This document shows positions 16,599 to 24,981 of a stretch of 64,000 nt of DNA, piece after piece. This DNA is from Pelomonas asaccharophilus_A (lineage in GTDB: Bacteria > Pseudomonadota > Gammaproteobacteria > Burkholderiales > Burkholderiaceae_C). The stretch spans positions 248,001 to 312,000 of the forward strand of contig NZ_JAVDXV010000001.1 in assembly GCF_031458115.1 (NCBI RefSeq), written 5' to 3'. The notes under the pieces were generated by a model that saw only the letters and a list, made by a program, of their open reading frames with translations, did no database searches and was not told the DNA's origin. Numbering within the stretch: the first letter of the stretch is position 1; each line of letters opens with the position of its first letter. Both the position numbers and the translations under genes were made by a program.

Positions 16599-17638
16599 GG
16601 CTTGCCCGCCTCCTTCAGCGGCAGCCCGAAGTCGGGCATGCCGTCGGCCGTGAAGGCCAGCGGCTGCACGCGGGTGGCGCGGCCGGTGTCCTTCAGCGGG
16701 TCGCCCTTCACGTCGCGGTAGTTTCGGGCGTGGAAGACGTTCAGCACCGTGCCATCGGGCTCGACGAGGAAGCTGTTGTGGCCGGGGCCGAACTGGCTGT
16801 TCTCGTCGCTGGTGCTGAACACCGGGCCGGGCGACTTGCGCCAGCTCTTCGCGTCCAGCAGGTCGGCGTTCGCATCGGCCCACAGCAGGCCCAGGCAGTA
16901 CTCGGCGCCGGTGCCGGCGGCCGAGTAGGTCATGAAGACGCGGCCGCCATGCACCAGCACGGCCGGCGCCTCGTTGACCTTGTGGCGCACCTTCTCCCAC
17001 GCGTACTCGGGCTGCGTGAGCTTCACCTGTGGGCCCTCCAGCTCGGTGGGGCTCTTCATGCGCGAGAGGTAGATGTTGGTGCTGTGGTCCTTGGCTGAAG
17101 GGTCGTTCTGCGCCCAGGCCATGTAGCGCTTGCCACGGTGCTCGAAGACGGTAGCGTCCAGCGTGAAGCTCTCCCAGGCGGTCTTGAGCTGGCCGCGCTC
17201 GGTCCACTCGCCCTGCATGGGGTCAGGTGATGCGTTCTCCAGCGTCCAAAGGCGGATCTTCCACGGCTCCTTGGCCTCGCCGGCGCTGAAGTGGATGTAC
17301 CAGCGGCCGTCGAGGAAGGCCAGCTCCGGCGCCCAGATGTGGCGGCTCATGGGGCCGCTGTCCTTCTTGCGCCAGACCACCTTGGGCTCGGCGGTCGCCA
17401 AGCCGGGGATGCTGCGCGCGCGGCGCAGTTCCAGCAGGTCGTAGGCGGGCACGGTGGCCATCAGGTAATACCAGTCGCCGTGACGCAGGATCTGCGGGTC
17501 GGCGCGCTGCGGGATCAGCGGGTTGGGCCAGGGCAGCGGCGCCGAGGCCGCCGGTGCGGCGGGCTGGGCCAGCGCCGGCAGCAGGGTGGCCAGCAGCGGT
17601 GCGGCGAGTGCCGCGCGGCGTGAGATCAGAGAGGTCAA
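16595..17638 (-). CDS. GH43 family glycoside hydrolase
   Basis: A TTG start at 17638 overlaps the GH95 stop (TTGA) and gives 347 residues with a twin-arginine-like signal (SLISRRAALAAPLL). The five-bladed propeller residues are D47 in RADPQI (base), Asp in TLDATVFE (pKa modulator) and Glu in NEAPAVL (acid). RHIWAPELAFLDGRWYIHFS is the standard clan GH-F block. Family activities include arabinofuranosidase, arabinanase and galactosidase; within this operon, side-chain arabinan or galactan is likely. The length is typical for a single-domain GH43. Confidence 0.87.
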   Translation of the reverse strand: MTSLISRRAALAAPLLATLLPALAQPAAPAASAPLPWPNPLIPQRADPQILRHGDWYYLMATVPAYDLLELRRARSIPGLATAEPKVVWRKKDSGPMSRHIWAPELAFLDGRWYIHFSAGEAKEPWKIRLWTLENASPDPMQGEWTERGQLKTAWESFTLDATVFEHRGKRYMAWAQNDPSAKDHSTNIYLSRMKSPTELEGPQVKLTQPEYAWEKVRHKVNEAPAVLVHGGRVFMTYSAAGTGAEYCLGLLWADANADLLDAKSWRKSPGPVFSTSDENSQFGPGHNSFLVEPDGTVLNVFHARNYRDVKGDPLKDTGRATRVQPLAFTADGMPDFGLPLKEAGKP

Positions 17639-20031
17639 GCGAAGTTCTCCATGCGTTGCAGTCGGCCGTTGCGGCGCTCGAAGCGCAGCGTCTGCCCGGC
17701 GGCCAGCTTCAGCGGCAGTTTGCCGCCGCGCCAGCGCAGCTCGGTGCTGGTGGCGCCGACGAGGTTGCGCAGCGCCAGCGTCTGCACCTCGCCGCCTTGC
17801 CAGCTGAAGGACAGCTCCAGGCCGCCGCGAGCGCGCAGGCCCGCCACGCTGCCTGCGGTCCACGCGGGCGGCAGGGCTGGCAGCAGCTCGATGCGGCCCC
17901 GGTGGGATTGCAGCAGCATCTCGGCGATGCCGGCCGCGCCGCCGAAGTTGCCGTCGATCTGGAACGGCGGGTGCGCGTCGAACAGATTGGGGTAGCTGCG
18001 GTTGGGGTGCAGCAGGCGGTTCAGCGTGGAGTAGGCCTGCTGGCCGTCCTTCAGCCGCGCCCACAGGTTGATGCGCCAGCCTATGCCCCAGCCGGTGGTG
18101 TCGTCGCCGCGGCGCTCCATGACCTTGCGCGCCGCGGCGGCCAGCGCCGGCGTGTCATCGGGGTTGATTTGGTCCGACGGGTACAGCGCGTACAGATGCG
18201 ACACATGGCGGTGCTGCGGCTCGGGTGCCTCCAGGTCCCAGTCGTCCATCCATTCCTGCAGCTGGCCGCCCTTGCCGATGCGGTCGGGCGGCAGGCGGTC
18301 GCGCATGGCCAGGCAGTCGCGTGCGAACGGGCGGTCGGTGCGCAGCTCGCGCGCGGCCTCGGCGCAGTAGGCGAACAGGTCGCGCAGCAGCTGGCTGTCC
18401 ATCGCCGGGCCGGCGCAGACGGACGAGCCGTGTGGGTGGTTGTTCTCCGGCGAGATGCTCGGGTTGGTGACCATCAGGCCGGTCTTGGGATCTTTCACCA
18501 GCGTGGCGAGCTGGAACTCGGCGGCGCCCTTCAGCAGCGGGTACAGGCGCTTCAGCAGCGCGGTATCGCGGCGGAACAGCCAGCTCTCCCACAGCGTGTT
18601 CACCAGCCAGACGCCGCCCATGGCCCACAGGCCCCACTTGGCGCCGTCGGTGGGGGCGGCCACGCGCCAGCCGTCGGTGTTGTGGTGGGCCACCCAGCCG
18701 GGCGCGCTGTACATCGCGCGGGCCACCTTGGCGCCGCTGACGGCCAGGTCTTCCACCATCGCGAACAGCGGCTCCACGGTCTCGCCGATGTTGCACAGTT
18801 CGGCGGGCCAGTAGTTCATCTCCGTGTTGATGTTGATGGTCCATTTGGACCCCCACGACGGGTTGGTCTTCTCGTTCCAGATGCCTTGCAGATTGGCCGG
18901 GAAGCGCGAGCCCGCGCGCGAGCTGGACAGCAGCAGGTAGCGGCCGTATTGCAGGTACAGCGCCGCGAGGCCGGGGTCCTGGCCCTCGGCGAAGAGGGCG
19001 ATGCGCTCGTCGGTGGGCAGCTTGCCGTTGGCGCCTTGGCCCAGGTCGATGGCGACGCGCTGGAACAGCTGCTGGTAGTCGTCGCGGTGGGCCTGCCGGA
19101 TCACCTCGGGGCCGCGGGCGATGGCCGCGGCCAGCGTGGCCTGGTTCAGCGCGGCGGGGTCTCCGGAGATGTCGTCGAAGCGCTTGTAGCCCGTGCTGCC
19201 GGCGATGAGGATGAACACCTCGTCGGCGCCCTGCACGAACAGGCCGCCGTTGCGCGCCGTCACTTTGCCGCCGCGCGCGATGACCTGCAGCCGGCACTCG
19301 AACGGCAGCCGGCCTTCGATGCCGCCCACGGTGGGGCTTGTGCCGGCCACCCACAGCGTGTGGTTGCCCTCACCGCCGCTGCTCTTCTGGTGCGGCGCGG
19401 TCAGTGTGAGGTCGGTGGCGATCCACTTGGGCTTGTCGGCGGACAGCCGCACGACGATGAGCTGGTCGGGTGCGGACGCGTAGACCTCGCGCGTCAGCGT
19501 CGCGCTGCCGGCGCGAAAGCGCGTGGTGGCGACGGCCTCGTCGATGTCCAGGCTGCGCTCGTAGCCGCGCACGCCGTCCAGGCCGGGGAAGACCATCAAC
19601 AGGTCGGCCAGCGGCTGGTAGCTCATCTGCCGGTTGGGCACGCCCAGCAGCGTCTCGTTGGCCAGCTTCTCGGCCTCGGCATAGCGGCCGGCAAACACCA
19701 GTTCGCGCACCTTGGGCAGGCCTTCGCGGGCCCTGGGGTTGGTCGTGTCGTAGGGGCCGCCGGAGAAGAAGCTGCTCTCGTTGAGCTGCAGCCGCTCGGT
19801 GTGCGTGCCGCCGAACACCATCGCGCCCAGGCGGCCGTTGCCCACCGGCAGCGCTTCCACCCACTGGTCGGCGGGGCGGCGGTACCAGAGGCGGTGGGGG
19901 GCGGGCTTGTCGTCCTGTGCCTGGACAGGTGCGGCCAGCAGCGGCGTGAGCGGCGCGCCATAGCGAAGCATTGCTGCCTGCGCGGTCTGTTGTTGCAGCC
20001 AGTCGCGGCGGGTGGGCTGTTGTCTTTTCAT
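17635..20031 (-). CDS. GH95 glycoside hydrolase (alpha-L-fucosidase / alpha-L-galactosidase type)
   Basis: The protein has 798 residues with a Tat-like N-terminus (PTRRDWLQQQTAQA). GH95 blocks are RLWYRRPADQWVEALPVGNGRLGAMVFGG, QLNESSFFSGGP, the NINTEMNYWPAELCN segment (which carries the conserved Asn pair), TNPSISPENNH (candidate acid Glu) and a C-terminal NLFDAHPPFQIDGNFGGAAGIAEML. The family inverts alpha-1,2-fucosyl or alpha-L-galactosyl linkages found on RG-I, xyloglucan and RG-II side chains. It overlaps both neighbours (ATGA with GH2, TTGA with GH43), indicating tight coupling. Confidence 0.9.
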   Translation of the reverse strand: MKRQQPTRRDWLQQQTAQAAMLRYGAPLTPLLAAPVQAQDDKPAPHRLWYRRPADQWVEALPVGNGRLGAMVFGGTHTERLQLNESSFFSGGPYDTTNPRAREGLPKVRELVFAGRYAEAEKLANETLLGVPNRQMSYQPLADLLMVFPGLDGVRGYERSLDIDEAVATTRFRAGSATLTREVYASAPDQLIVVRLSADKPKWIATDLTLTAPHQKSSGGEGNHTLWVAGTSPTVGGIEGRLPFECRLQVIARGGKVTARNGGLFVQGADEVFILIAGSTGYKRFDDISGDPAALNQATLAAAIARGPEVIRQAHRDDYQQLFQRVAIDLGQGANGKLPTDERIALFAEGQDPGLAALYLQYGRYLLLSSSRAGSRFPANLQGIWNEKTNPSWGSKWTININTEMNYWPAELCNIGETVEPLFAMVEDLAVSGAKVARAMYSAPGWVAHHNTDGWRVAAPTDGAKWGLWAMGGVWLVNTLWESWLFRRDTALLKRLYPLLKGAAEFQLATLVKDPKTGLMVTNPSISPENNHPHGSSVCAGPAMDSQLLRDLFAYCAEAARELRTDRPFARDCLAMRDRLPPDRIGKGGQLQEWMDDWDLEAPEPQHRHVSHLYALYPSDQINPDDTPALAAAARKVMERRGDDTTGWGIGWRINLWARLKDGQQAYSTLNRLLHPNRSYPNLFDAHPPFQIDGNFGGAAGIAEMLLQSHRGRIELLPALPPAWTAGSVAGLRARGGLELSFSWQGGEVQTLALRNLVGATSTELRWRGGKLPLKLAAGQTLRFERRNGRLQRMENFA

Positions 20032-22961
20032 GGTTTTCTGTAGAACTCAGCTTCGACGATGGAGAGCACACCGCGCCCGAGACTGGCAGCGCCGGTGTCG
20101 ACGATCTTCTGGTTGGCCACTTCGGTGTTGGCCGTGGCGGCGCCGCCCTGGGCGTCGCCGGTCAACTCGATCGTGACGTTCTGGCCGCGCTGAGGCAGCA
20201 GCGGCAGCGTCACATAACCCAGGCTGCGTGGCGTCAGGCCGCGCCAGACCTCGGTGCCGTCGATGGCGATGCGCAAGGGGTACTGGCGCTCACGCCAGCC
20301 GCCCAGCTTCAGCGTGATCTCGCTGAGCGTGGCCGGTTCGGCAAGGCGCAAGCGTAGCTGGCCCTGGCCGGCCTCGCTGACCCACGACGTGCTCTCGTCG
20401 TCGTCAAAGGCCTTGGCTGCATCGCCGCTGGCCGCCTCGGCCGACGCGACCGGCACGGCGATGCGGCTGACGGCGAACGACGGCGTGGCCGGCGTGGGGC
20501 CGCGCGTGGACGTGGGTGCGACGCCGGCATCCGCCGCGCGTGGGCTCAGGCCACCGCTGACGGCGACGGCGGTCGAGCGCAGCTCCAGCACCGCCGGAGC
20601 CAGACCTTGCGCCTCGGCGCGCAGCCGGATGACGCCGGCCTCGGTGGTGCTGCGCACCAGCACTCGGTTGACGCCGCCTTCCACCGGCAGCTCGCGCGAC
20701 AGCACGAAGTTGCCAGGCCCTTGCGCAATGCCGCCGCGCCATTCGGCCGGGCCGTCGAGCGAGAACTTCACCGTGTCCAGCGCGATGGGATTGCGGCGGC
20801 CCTGGGCATCGACGACCTCCACCTGTACCAGCGCCAGGTCGGCACCGTCGGCCTGCATGCCTTGCGGGTGGGTCTGGGCGCTGAGCTTCAGCGCGGCGGG
20901 GGCGCCGGCCGTGGTGCGTACGTCCTCGGCGAGCTTGCGGCCGTCCTTGTCCATCGCGATGACGCGAAGCTCGCCGGGCTCGAAAGCCACGTTGTCGAAG
21001 CGGAACACGAAAGGCTCGCTCGCCTCGGTCGTGCCCAGCGGCTTGCCGTTCAGCGTCAGCTGCACGCGCTGTGCGCTGGAGATCACCGTGACGGCCTTGA
21101 CCGTGCCGGCCGCGTAGTTCCAATGCCCCAGGATGTGGGCGCGGGGCCGTTCCACGTCCACCCAGCCGTCCCACATCACCTGGTGCGCGAAGAAGCCGTC
21201 CTTCGGAATGCGCATCGCGTCCACCTCGCCGCTGCGGCGGTAGTTCTCGGCGCCGCGGTGGTGGGTGTTGCTGTCGCTGAAGATGATGTTCACGCCGCCC
21301 GACGACACGCGCGTGCCGGTGCCGGGCCGCTCGCGCCAGTAGTCCACCCAGCGGCGCACGTTCTCCAACGCGTGCGAGTCCTGGTTGTGGTTGTAGCTGG
21401 GGGCCGGCTGGCCCTTGTGCGGCGGGCCGTCGCCGTTCTTGTGGAAGGGCGGCGAGAGTTCGTCCCAGAACTTACGGGCGCCCTCGTCGCGCGAGTACTC
21501 CATCGCCCACATCGGGCGGCGCGCGCTCTTGTTGATGTAGAGCATCTCGCCGCCGTACTCGGCCACGTCCTGCAGCGCCTTGGCGAACATTTCGCGGCTG
21601 CCCGCGGCGCGGCCGCCGTGCGGGTCGAAGCGGTCGCGGATGGAGCGCACTTCGGCCATGTGCTCGGCGCTGACACCGCGGTTGCCTGCCTCGTACATGA
21701 CGATGCTGGGGCTGTTGCGGAAGTAGATGACGGCGTCGCGCATGGCCTCCATGCGCTGCTCCCAGCGGCGGCCGGTCACGTCGGCCTCGGAGTCGCCGGC
21801 GGGCAGGGCCTGCAGGAAACCGATGCGGTCCAGCGAGTCCACGTCCTGCTTCCACGGGGCGGTGTGCATCCAGCGCACGAGGTTGGCGTTGCTGGCCAGC
21901 ATCTGGCCGTTGCTGTAGTCGCTGAGCCAGGCCGGTACCGACAGACCGATGGCCGGCCACTCGTTGCTCGTGCGCTGCGCATAGCCCTTCAGCTGGATGA
22001 CGCGGCCGTTCAGCTTGACCATACCGTTCGCGAACTCGGTCTGACGGAAGCCGGTGCGGGTGGTGACGGTGTCGGTGGGCTTGCCGTCCACGGTCAGCGT
22101 GGTCTGCACGTCGTACAGCGCGCCATGACCCCAGCTCCAGAACTGCAGGCCGGTCACCGGGGCTTGTGCTTTGACTGTGGTGGTGGCGCCGGGCAGCACC
22201 GTTTGCGTGGGCGCCTGGAAGGTGGCGGCCAGCTTGCCGGTGGCGGCGTCGCGCAGCGTCACGGTGTAGCCGAAGCGGCGGGTGCGGTGGTGTTCGTTGC
22301 GGACCTGGGACTCGGCGGTGACGGTGGCCTTGCCGGCTTTGATATCGAAGTCGGCCGCGTGGATGTAGACGCCGGTGGTGCGCAGGTTGGAGAACAGCGG
22401 CAGCGTCTGGTAGAGCTTGTCGGTGATGTGCAGCCGCAGGTTCTTGGGCAGACCGCCGTAGTTGGCGTTGAAGTTGCGGTCGGCCCACTGGTAGCGCTGG
22501 TTGGTGGCGCGCTCGCGGTAGTCCCAGCGGTTGTCGGTGCGCACGGCGATGACGTTGTCGCCGGGCTTGATCTCGGCGCTGATGTCGAAGCCGAAGGCGG
22601 TGACGCCGTTCTCGTGCAGGCCGACGCGTTGGCCGTTGATCCAGACCTCGGCGGCTTGCCTGGCACCTTCGAACTCGATGAAGACTTTGCGGTGGGCGAC
22701 GTTGGCGGGGAGGGTGAAGCGCTTGCGGTACCAGGCGATGCCTGTGGAGTGGTCGACGATGTCTCTTGCGAAAGCGTCGTCTTCGTTCCAGGCGCGGGGG
22801 AGGGTGACGGGCTTCCAGGTGGCGTCGTCGAAGGCGGGGCTTTCGGCGCCTGCTGGGTCGCCGACATGGAGGCGCCAGCCGGGGTTGAAGTTGTAGGTGT
22901 CGCGGGCGGCTTGCGCCTGCGTTGTTGCCAGCAGGGTGGCGATGAGCAGGAGGTGCTTCAT
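20028..22961 (-). CDS. GH2 beta-glycosidase with C-terminal DUF4982/Ig and discoidin-like domains
   Basis: The protein has 977 residues with signal MKHLLLIATLLATTQAQA. The N-terminal jelly roll (TGIAWYRKRFTLP, EVWINGQRVGLHENGVTAFGFDIS), immunoglobulin-like and TIM-barrel domains are clear GH2. The expected GNE acid/base motif is instead SIVMYEAGNRGVS, so the carboxylate may be the Glu two residues before GN. The nucleophile candidate is Glu in RPMWAMEYSRDEG. Residues ~650-760 form Ig-like domains, and the last ~150 (AFDDDESTSWVSEAG) a discoidin-type carbohydrate-binding module. Beta-galactosidase or related exo-activity on side chains is inferred. Repeat A lies directly upstream. Confidence 0.85.
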   Translation of the reverse strand: MKHLLLIATLLATTQAQAARDTYNFNPGWRLHVGDPAGAESPAFDDATWKPVTLPRAWNEDDAFARDIVDHSTGIAWYRKRFTLPANVAHRKVFIEFEGARQAAEVWINGQRVGLHENGVTAFGFDISAEIKPGDNVIAVRTDNRWDYRERATNQRYQWADRNFNANYGGLPKNLRLHITDKLYQTLPLFSNLRTTGVYIHAADFDIKAGKATVTAESQVRNEHHRTRRFGYTVTLRDAATGKLAATFQAPTQTVLPGATTTVKAQAPVTGLQFWSWGHGALYDVQTTLTVDGKPTDTVTTRTGFRQTEFANGMVKLNGRVIQLKGYAQRTSNEWPAIGLSVPAWLSDYSNGQMLASNANLVRWMHTAPWKQDVDSLDRIGFLQALPAGDSEADVTGRRWEQRMEAMRDAVIYFRNSPSIVMYEAGNRGVSAEHMAEVRSIRDRFDPHGGRAAGSREMFAKALQDVAEYGGEMLYINKSARRPMWAMEYSRDEGARKFWDELSPPFHKNGDGPPHKGQPAPSYNHNQDSHALENVRRWVDYWRERPGTGTRVSSGGVNIIFSDSNTHHRGAENYRRSGEVDAMRIPKDGFFAHQVMWDGWVDVERPRAHILGHWNYAAGTVKAVTVISSAQRVQLTLNGKPLGTTEASEPFVFRFDNVAFEPGELRVIAMDKDGRKLAEDVRTTAGAPAALKLSAQTHPQGMQADGADLALVQVEVVDAQGRRNPIALDTVKFSLDGPAEWRGGIAQGPGNFVLSRELPVEGGVNRVLVRSTTEAGVIRLRAEAQGLAPAVLELRSTAVAVSGGLSPRAADAGVAPTSTRGPTPATPSFAVSRIAVPVASAEAASGDAAKAFDDDESTSWVSEAGQGQLRLRLAEPATLSEITLKLGGWRERQYPLRIAIDGTEVWRGLTPRSLGYVTLPLLPQRGQNVTIELTGDAQGGAATANTEVANQKIVDTGAASLGRGVLSIVEAEFYRKP

Positions 22962-23002
22962 GGGTTGGTTTGCTTGTGGAGCGTGCTGCTCATCGAGAGA
23001 TT

Positions 23003-23571
23003 GCCGGGATGCGCGCCCGGCAGCGCGGTAACTTTCTTCTGCGGCGCCAGAAGAAAGTCACCAAAGAAGAGGCGCTGAACCGCACACGAGTACCACGGGG
23101 CCTCGCTGCGCATCGGAACAGCCGACCGTTGAGCGGCGAGACGCGAGCCGCTGCGCTCTCGCCTACCACTTGTGACGAGCGCCAGTGATCGCCGCTTCGC
23201 ACCTGTTAACGCGCGGCTGCACGCCGTGCTCATCAGAACAGCCGAATGCAGCGCCGCTGGGGCGGCGCGGCTGTTCGGTGTGTTGAGGTCGAGGCTACGG
23301 CGCAGCCGAGCCGTTGGAGTTGGCTGTTTGGGGTCTCCCCTTTTAAACCGCCTGCGATGCGTGAATTCCAGGGGGCGTGCGAAGCACGCTTCAAGAACTG
23401 ACTCCGCGATGACTGTTCGAGCAGAGCGTAGCGGCGCGAGTTCAGCGCGGCCCCTGGAATTCGCGCATCGCAGGGAACCCGCCCTTGGGCGGGCGGTTTT
23501 GCAGGGGAGAGCTTTTTGCCTACTTTTTGGCGGCGCAAAAAGTAGGTCGGCCGCCGGGACGAAATCCCGGC
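23003..23571. repeat. Repeat A: 569-bp mosaic palindromic element with imperfect terminal inverted repeats
   Basis: This fills most of the 640-bp gap 22962-23601. The left end is a hairpin GCCGGG-N7-CCCGGC followed by an 11-bp stem ACTTTCTTCTG/CAGAAGAAAGT at 23031-23058. The right end is an 11-bp stem CCTACTTTTTG/CAAAAAGTAGG at 23519-23546 followed by GCCGGGA/TCCCGGC at 23553-23571. The two ends are imperfect inverted copies of each other. The interior matches repeat C module by module (for example GAGCAGAGCGTAGCGGCGCG). Short open frames across it have no homology-like features and are not called as genes. Confidence 0.85.
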
Positions 23572-23601
23572 TGGGCGGTGGCACTAACCCACCGCTGGAA
23601 C

Positions 23602-24981
23602 TCACACCGAAACCTCGACCGCATTGCGATGGTCATGCGCCTGGCCCAGCAGCTTCTCAACCTTCACCCGCTGCACCTTCACGCCCCGCACAGGCAACTC
23701 CGCCTCGCCCCGCAACCGACTGAGGTGCTTCGCCTCAGCCACCTCAACGTCCGACACGAACAGCCCCTCGACAGGCGTCAACCGCCGCTCCAACGTCGGC
23801 ATCAAACTCCGCCACTGATAAAGCACATCCGTGTCCACATCCAGCACGCTGCCCACCAGCCGATGCGCCTTCACGCGCCGCATGTGGATGTTGCGAACGA
23901 ACCCACCCCGCCGTTCATTCGTCTTCACGAACAGCAGGTTGAACAGCTGCACCTTGTGCGTGCTGCCTCGGTTGTCCACCTCGCAGTCCTCCACCAGCAC
24001 CTCCGAGATGCCGCCCGCCAGCTCGCTGCCTATGGCCATCAGCTGATGCCCGTTCAACACCTTGCAGCGCCGCATGACGATGTGCCGCGACGGCGTGGCC
24101 AGGCGCCAGCCGTCTCGTTCGCGGCCGGACTTGACGGAGATCGCGTCGTCGCCCTGATCGAACGTGCAGTCCTCGATCAGCACGCGCTGGCTCATCTCGG
24201 GGTCGATGCCGTCGTTGTTGTGGCCGTGGGCGCGTATGTGCACGCCACGGATCAGCACGTCTTCGCACAGGAAGGGGTGCACCGTCCAGAACGGGCTGTT
24301 GACGATGCGCACGCCCTCCAGTCGCACGCGCTTGCAACGGTTGAAGTGCAGGAAAGGCGGCCGCAGATTGGCGTTTCCATCCGTCATGCGCCGCTCACGC
24401 GCCGGCGCACCATCGACGGACATCTTGTAGAGCGCCACCAGCGCGTCCATGTGCGCCTTGGGTCGCGCGAACCACTGCTGCCAGACGTCCATGCGCGCTT
24501 CCAGCGTGCCGGCGCCGGTGACGGCGATGTCCTCGCAGTCGTGGGCGTAGACCAGCGGCGAATGCAGCATGCACTCCAGCCCCTCCCAGCTCGCCAGCAC
24601 CGCCGGGAGGTAGTCGGCCGGATCGGGCGAGAAGCGCAAGGTGGCGCCCGCTTCCACATGCAGGTTGACGCGGCTCTTCAGGTGCACCGGGCCGGTGGGC
24701 CACACGCCCGCCGGCACGACGACGAGGCCGCCGCCGGCCGCATGGGCTGCGGTGATGGCCTTTGCAATGGCAGCCGAAGTTGCCGCCTGGCTGTCAGCGC
24801 GCGCCTCGAAGTCGGTGATGACGAAGCGCGGCTGGCCATCGAACACCGGCAGCCGCAGCGGCGGCATGTCGAAGGGCGTGTTCTCGACGGCGATGGTCTG
24901 CGTCGGGAATGCGGCGCCCGTCGTCGCACACGCCGCCAGCGCCGCGGCTGAGGCCAGCATCGCGCGGCGCGACAGCGTCAT
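23602..24981 (-). CDS. GH28 polygalacturonase-like, Tat lipoprotein
   Basis: The protein has 459 residues from ATG 24981, overlapping the PL26 stop (ATGA). The N-terminus MTLSRRAMLASAAALAACAT combines a twin-arginine motif with lipobox LAAC. Beta-helix GH28 motifs are HNNDGIDPE (variant of NTD), QGDDAISVKSG (DD pair) and NGHQLMAIGSELAGG (variant of GHG); the RIK position reads LLFVKTNERRGG. FITDFEARADSQAATSAAIAKAI is the typical opening. The altered motifs suggest a non-standard substrate such as rhamnogalacturonan or an exo-acting mode. It is likely exported folded and anchored. Confidence 0.83.
   Translation of the reverse strand: MTLSRRAMLASAAALAACATTGAAFPTQTIAVENTPFDMPPLRLPVFDGQPRFVITDFEARADSQAATSAAIAKAITAAHAAGGGLVVVPAGVWPTGPVHLKSRVNLHVEAGATLRFSPDPADYLPAVLASWEGLECMLHSPLVYAHDCEDIAVTGAGTLEARMDVWQQWFARPKAHMDALVALYKMSVDGAPARERRMTDGNANLRPPFLHFNRCKRVRLEGVRIVNSPFWTVHPFLCEDVLIRGVHIRAHGHNNDGIDPEMSQRVLIEDCTFDQGDDAISVKSGRERDGWRLATPSRHIVMRRCKVLNGHQLMAIGSELAGGISEVLVEDCEVDNRGSTHKVQLFNLLFVKTNERRGGFVRNIHMRRVKAHRLVGSVLDVDTDVLYQWRSLMPTLERRLTPVEGLFVSDVEVAEAKHLSRLRGEAELPVRGVKVQRVKVEKLLGQAHDHRNAVEVSV

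Noticed and set aside
15813..17207. Long frame joining the esterase to upstream sequence
   Set aside because: The upstream part is a shadow of GH43; the esterase begins at ATG 16598 with an ATGA overlap.
17554..20043. ~830-codon plus-strand frame opposite GH95
   Set aside because: Shadow frame with biased composition; GH95 motifs are on the minus strand.
23003..23571. CRISPR array or insertion sequence at repeat A
   Set aside because: No regular short direct repeats with spacers and no transposase frame; structure is palindromic and mosaic.
22958..23605. Open frames on both strands across repeat A
   Set aside because: They follow the repeat, recur in copies B and C with the same Arg/Lys-rich translation, and have no start context; judged non-genic.
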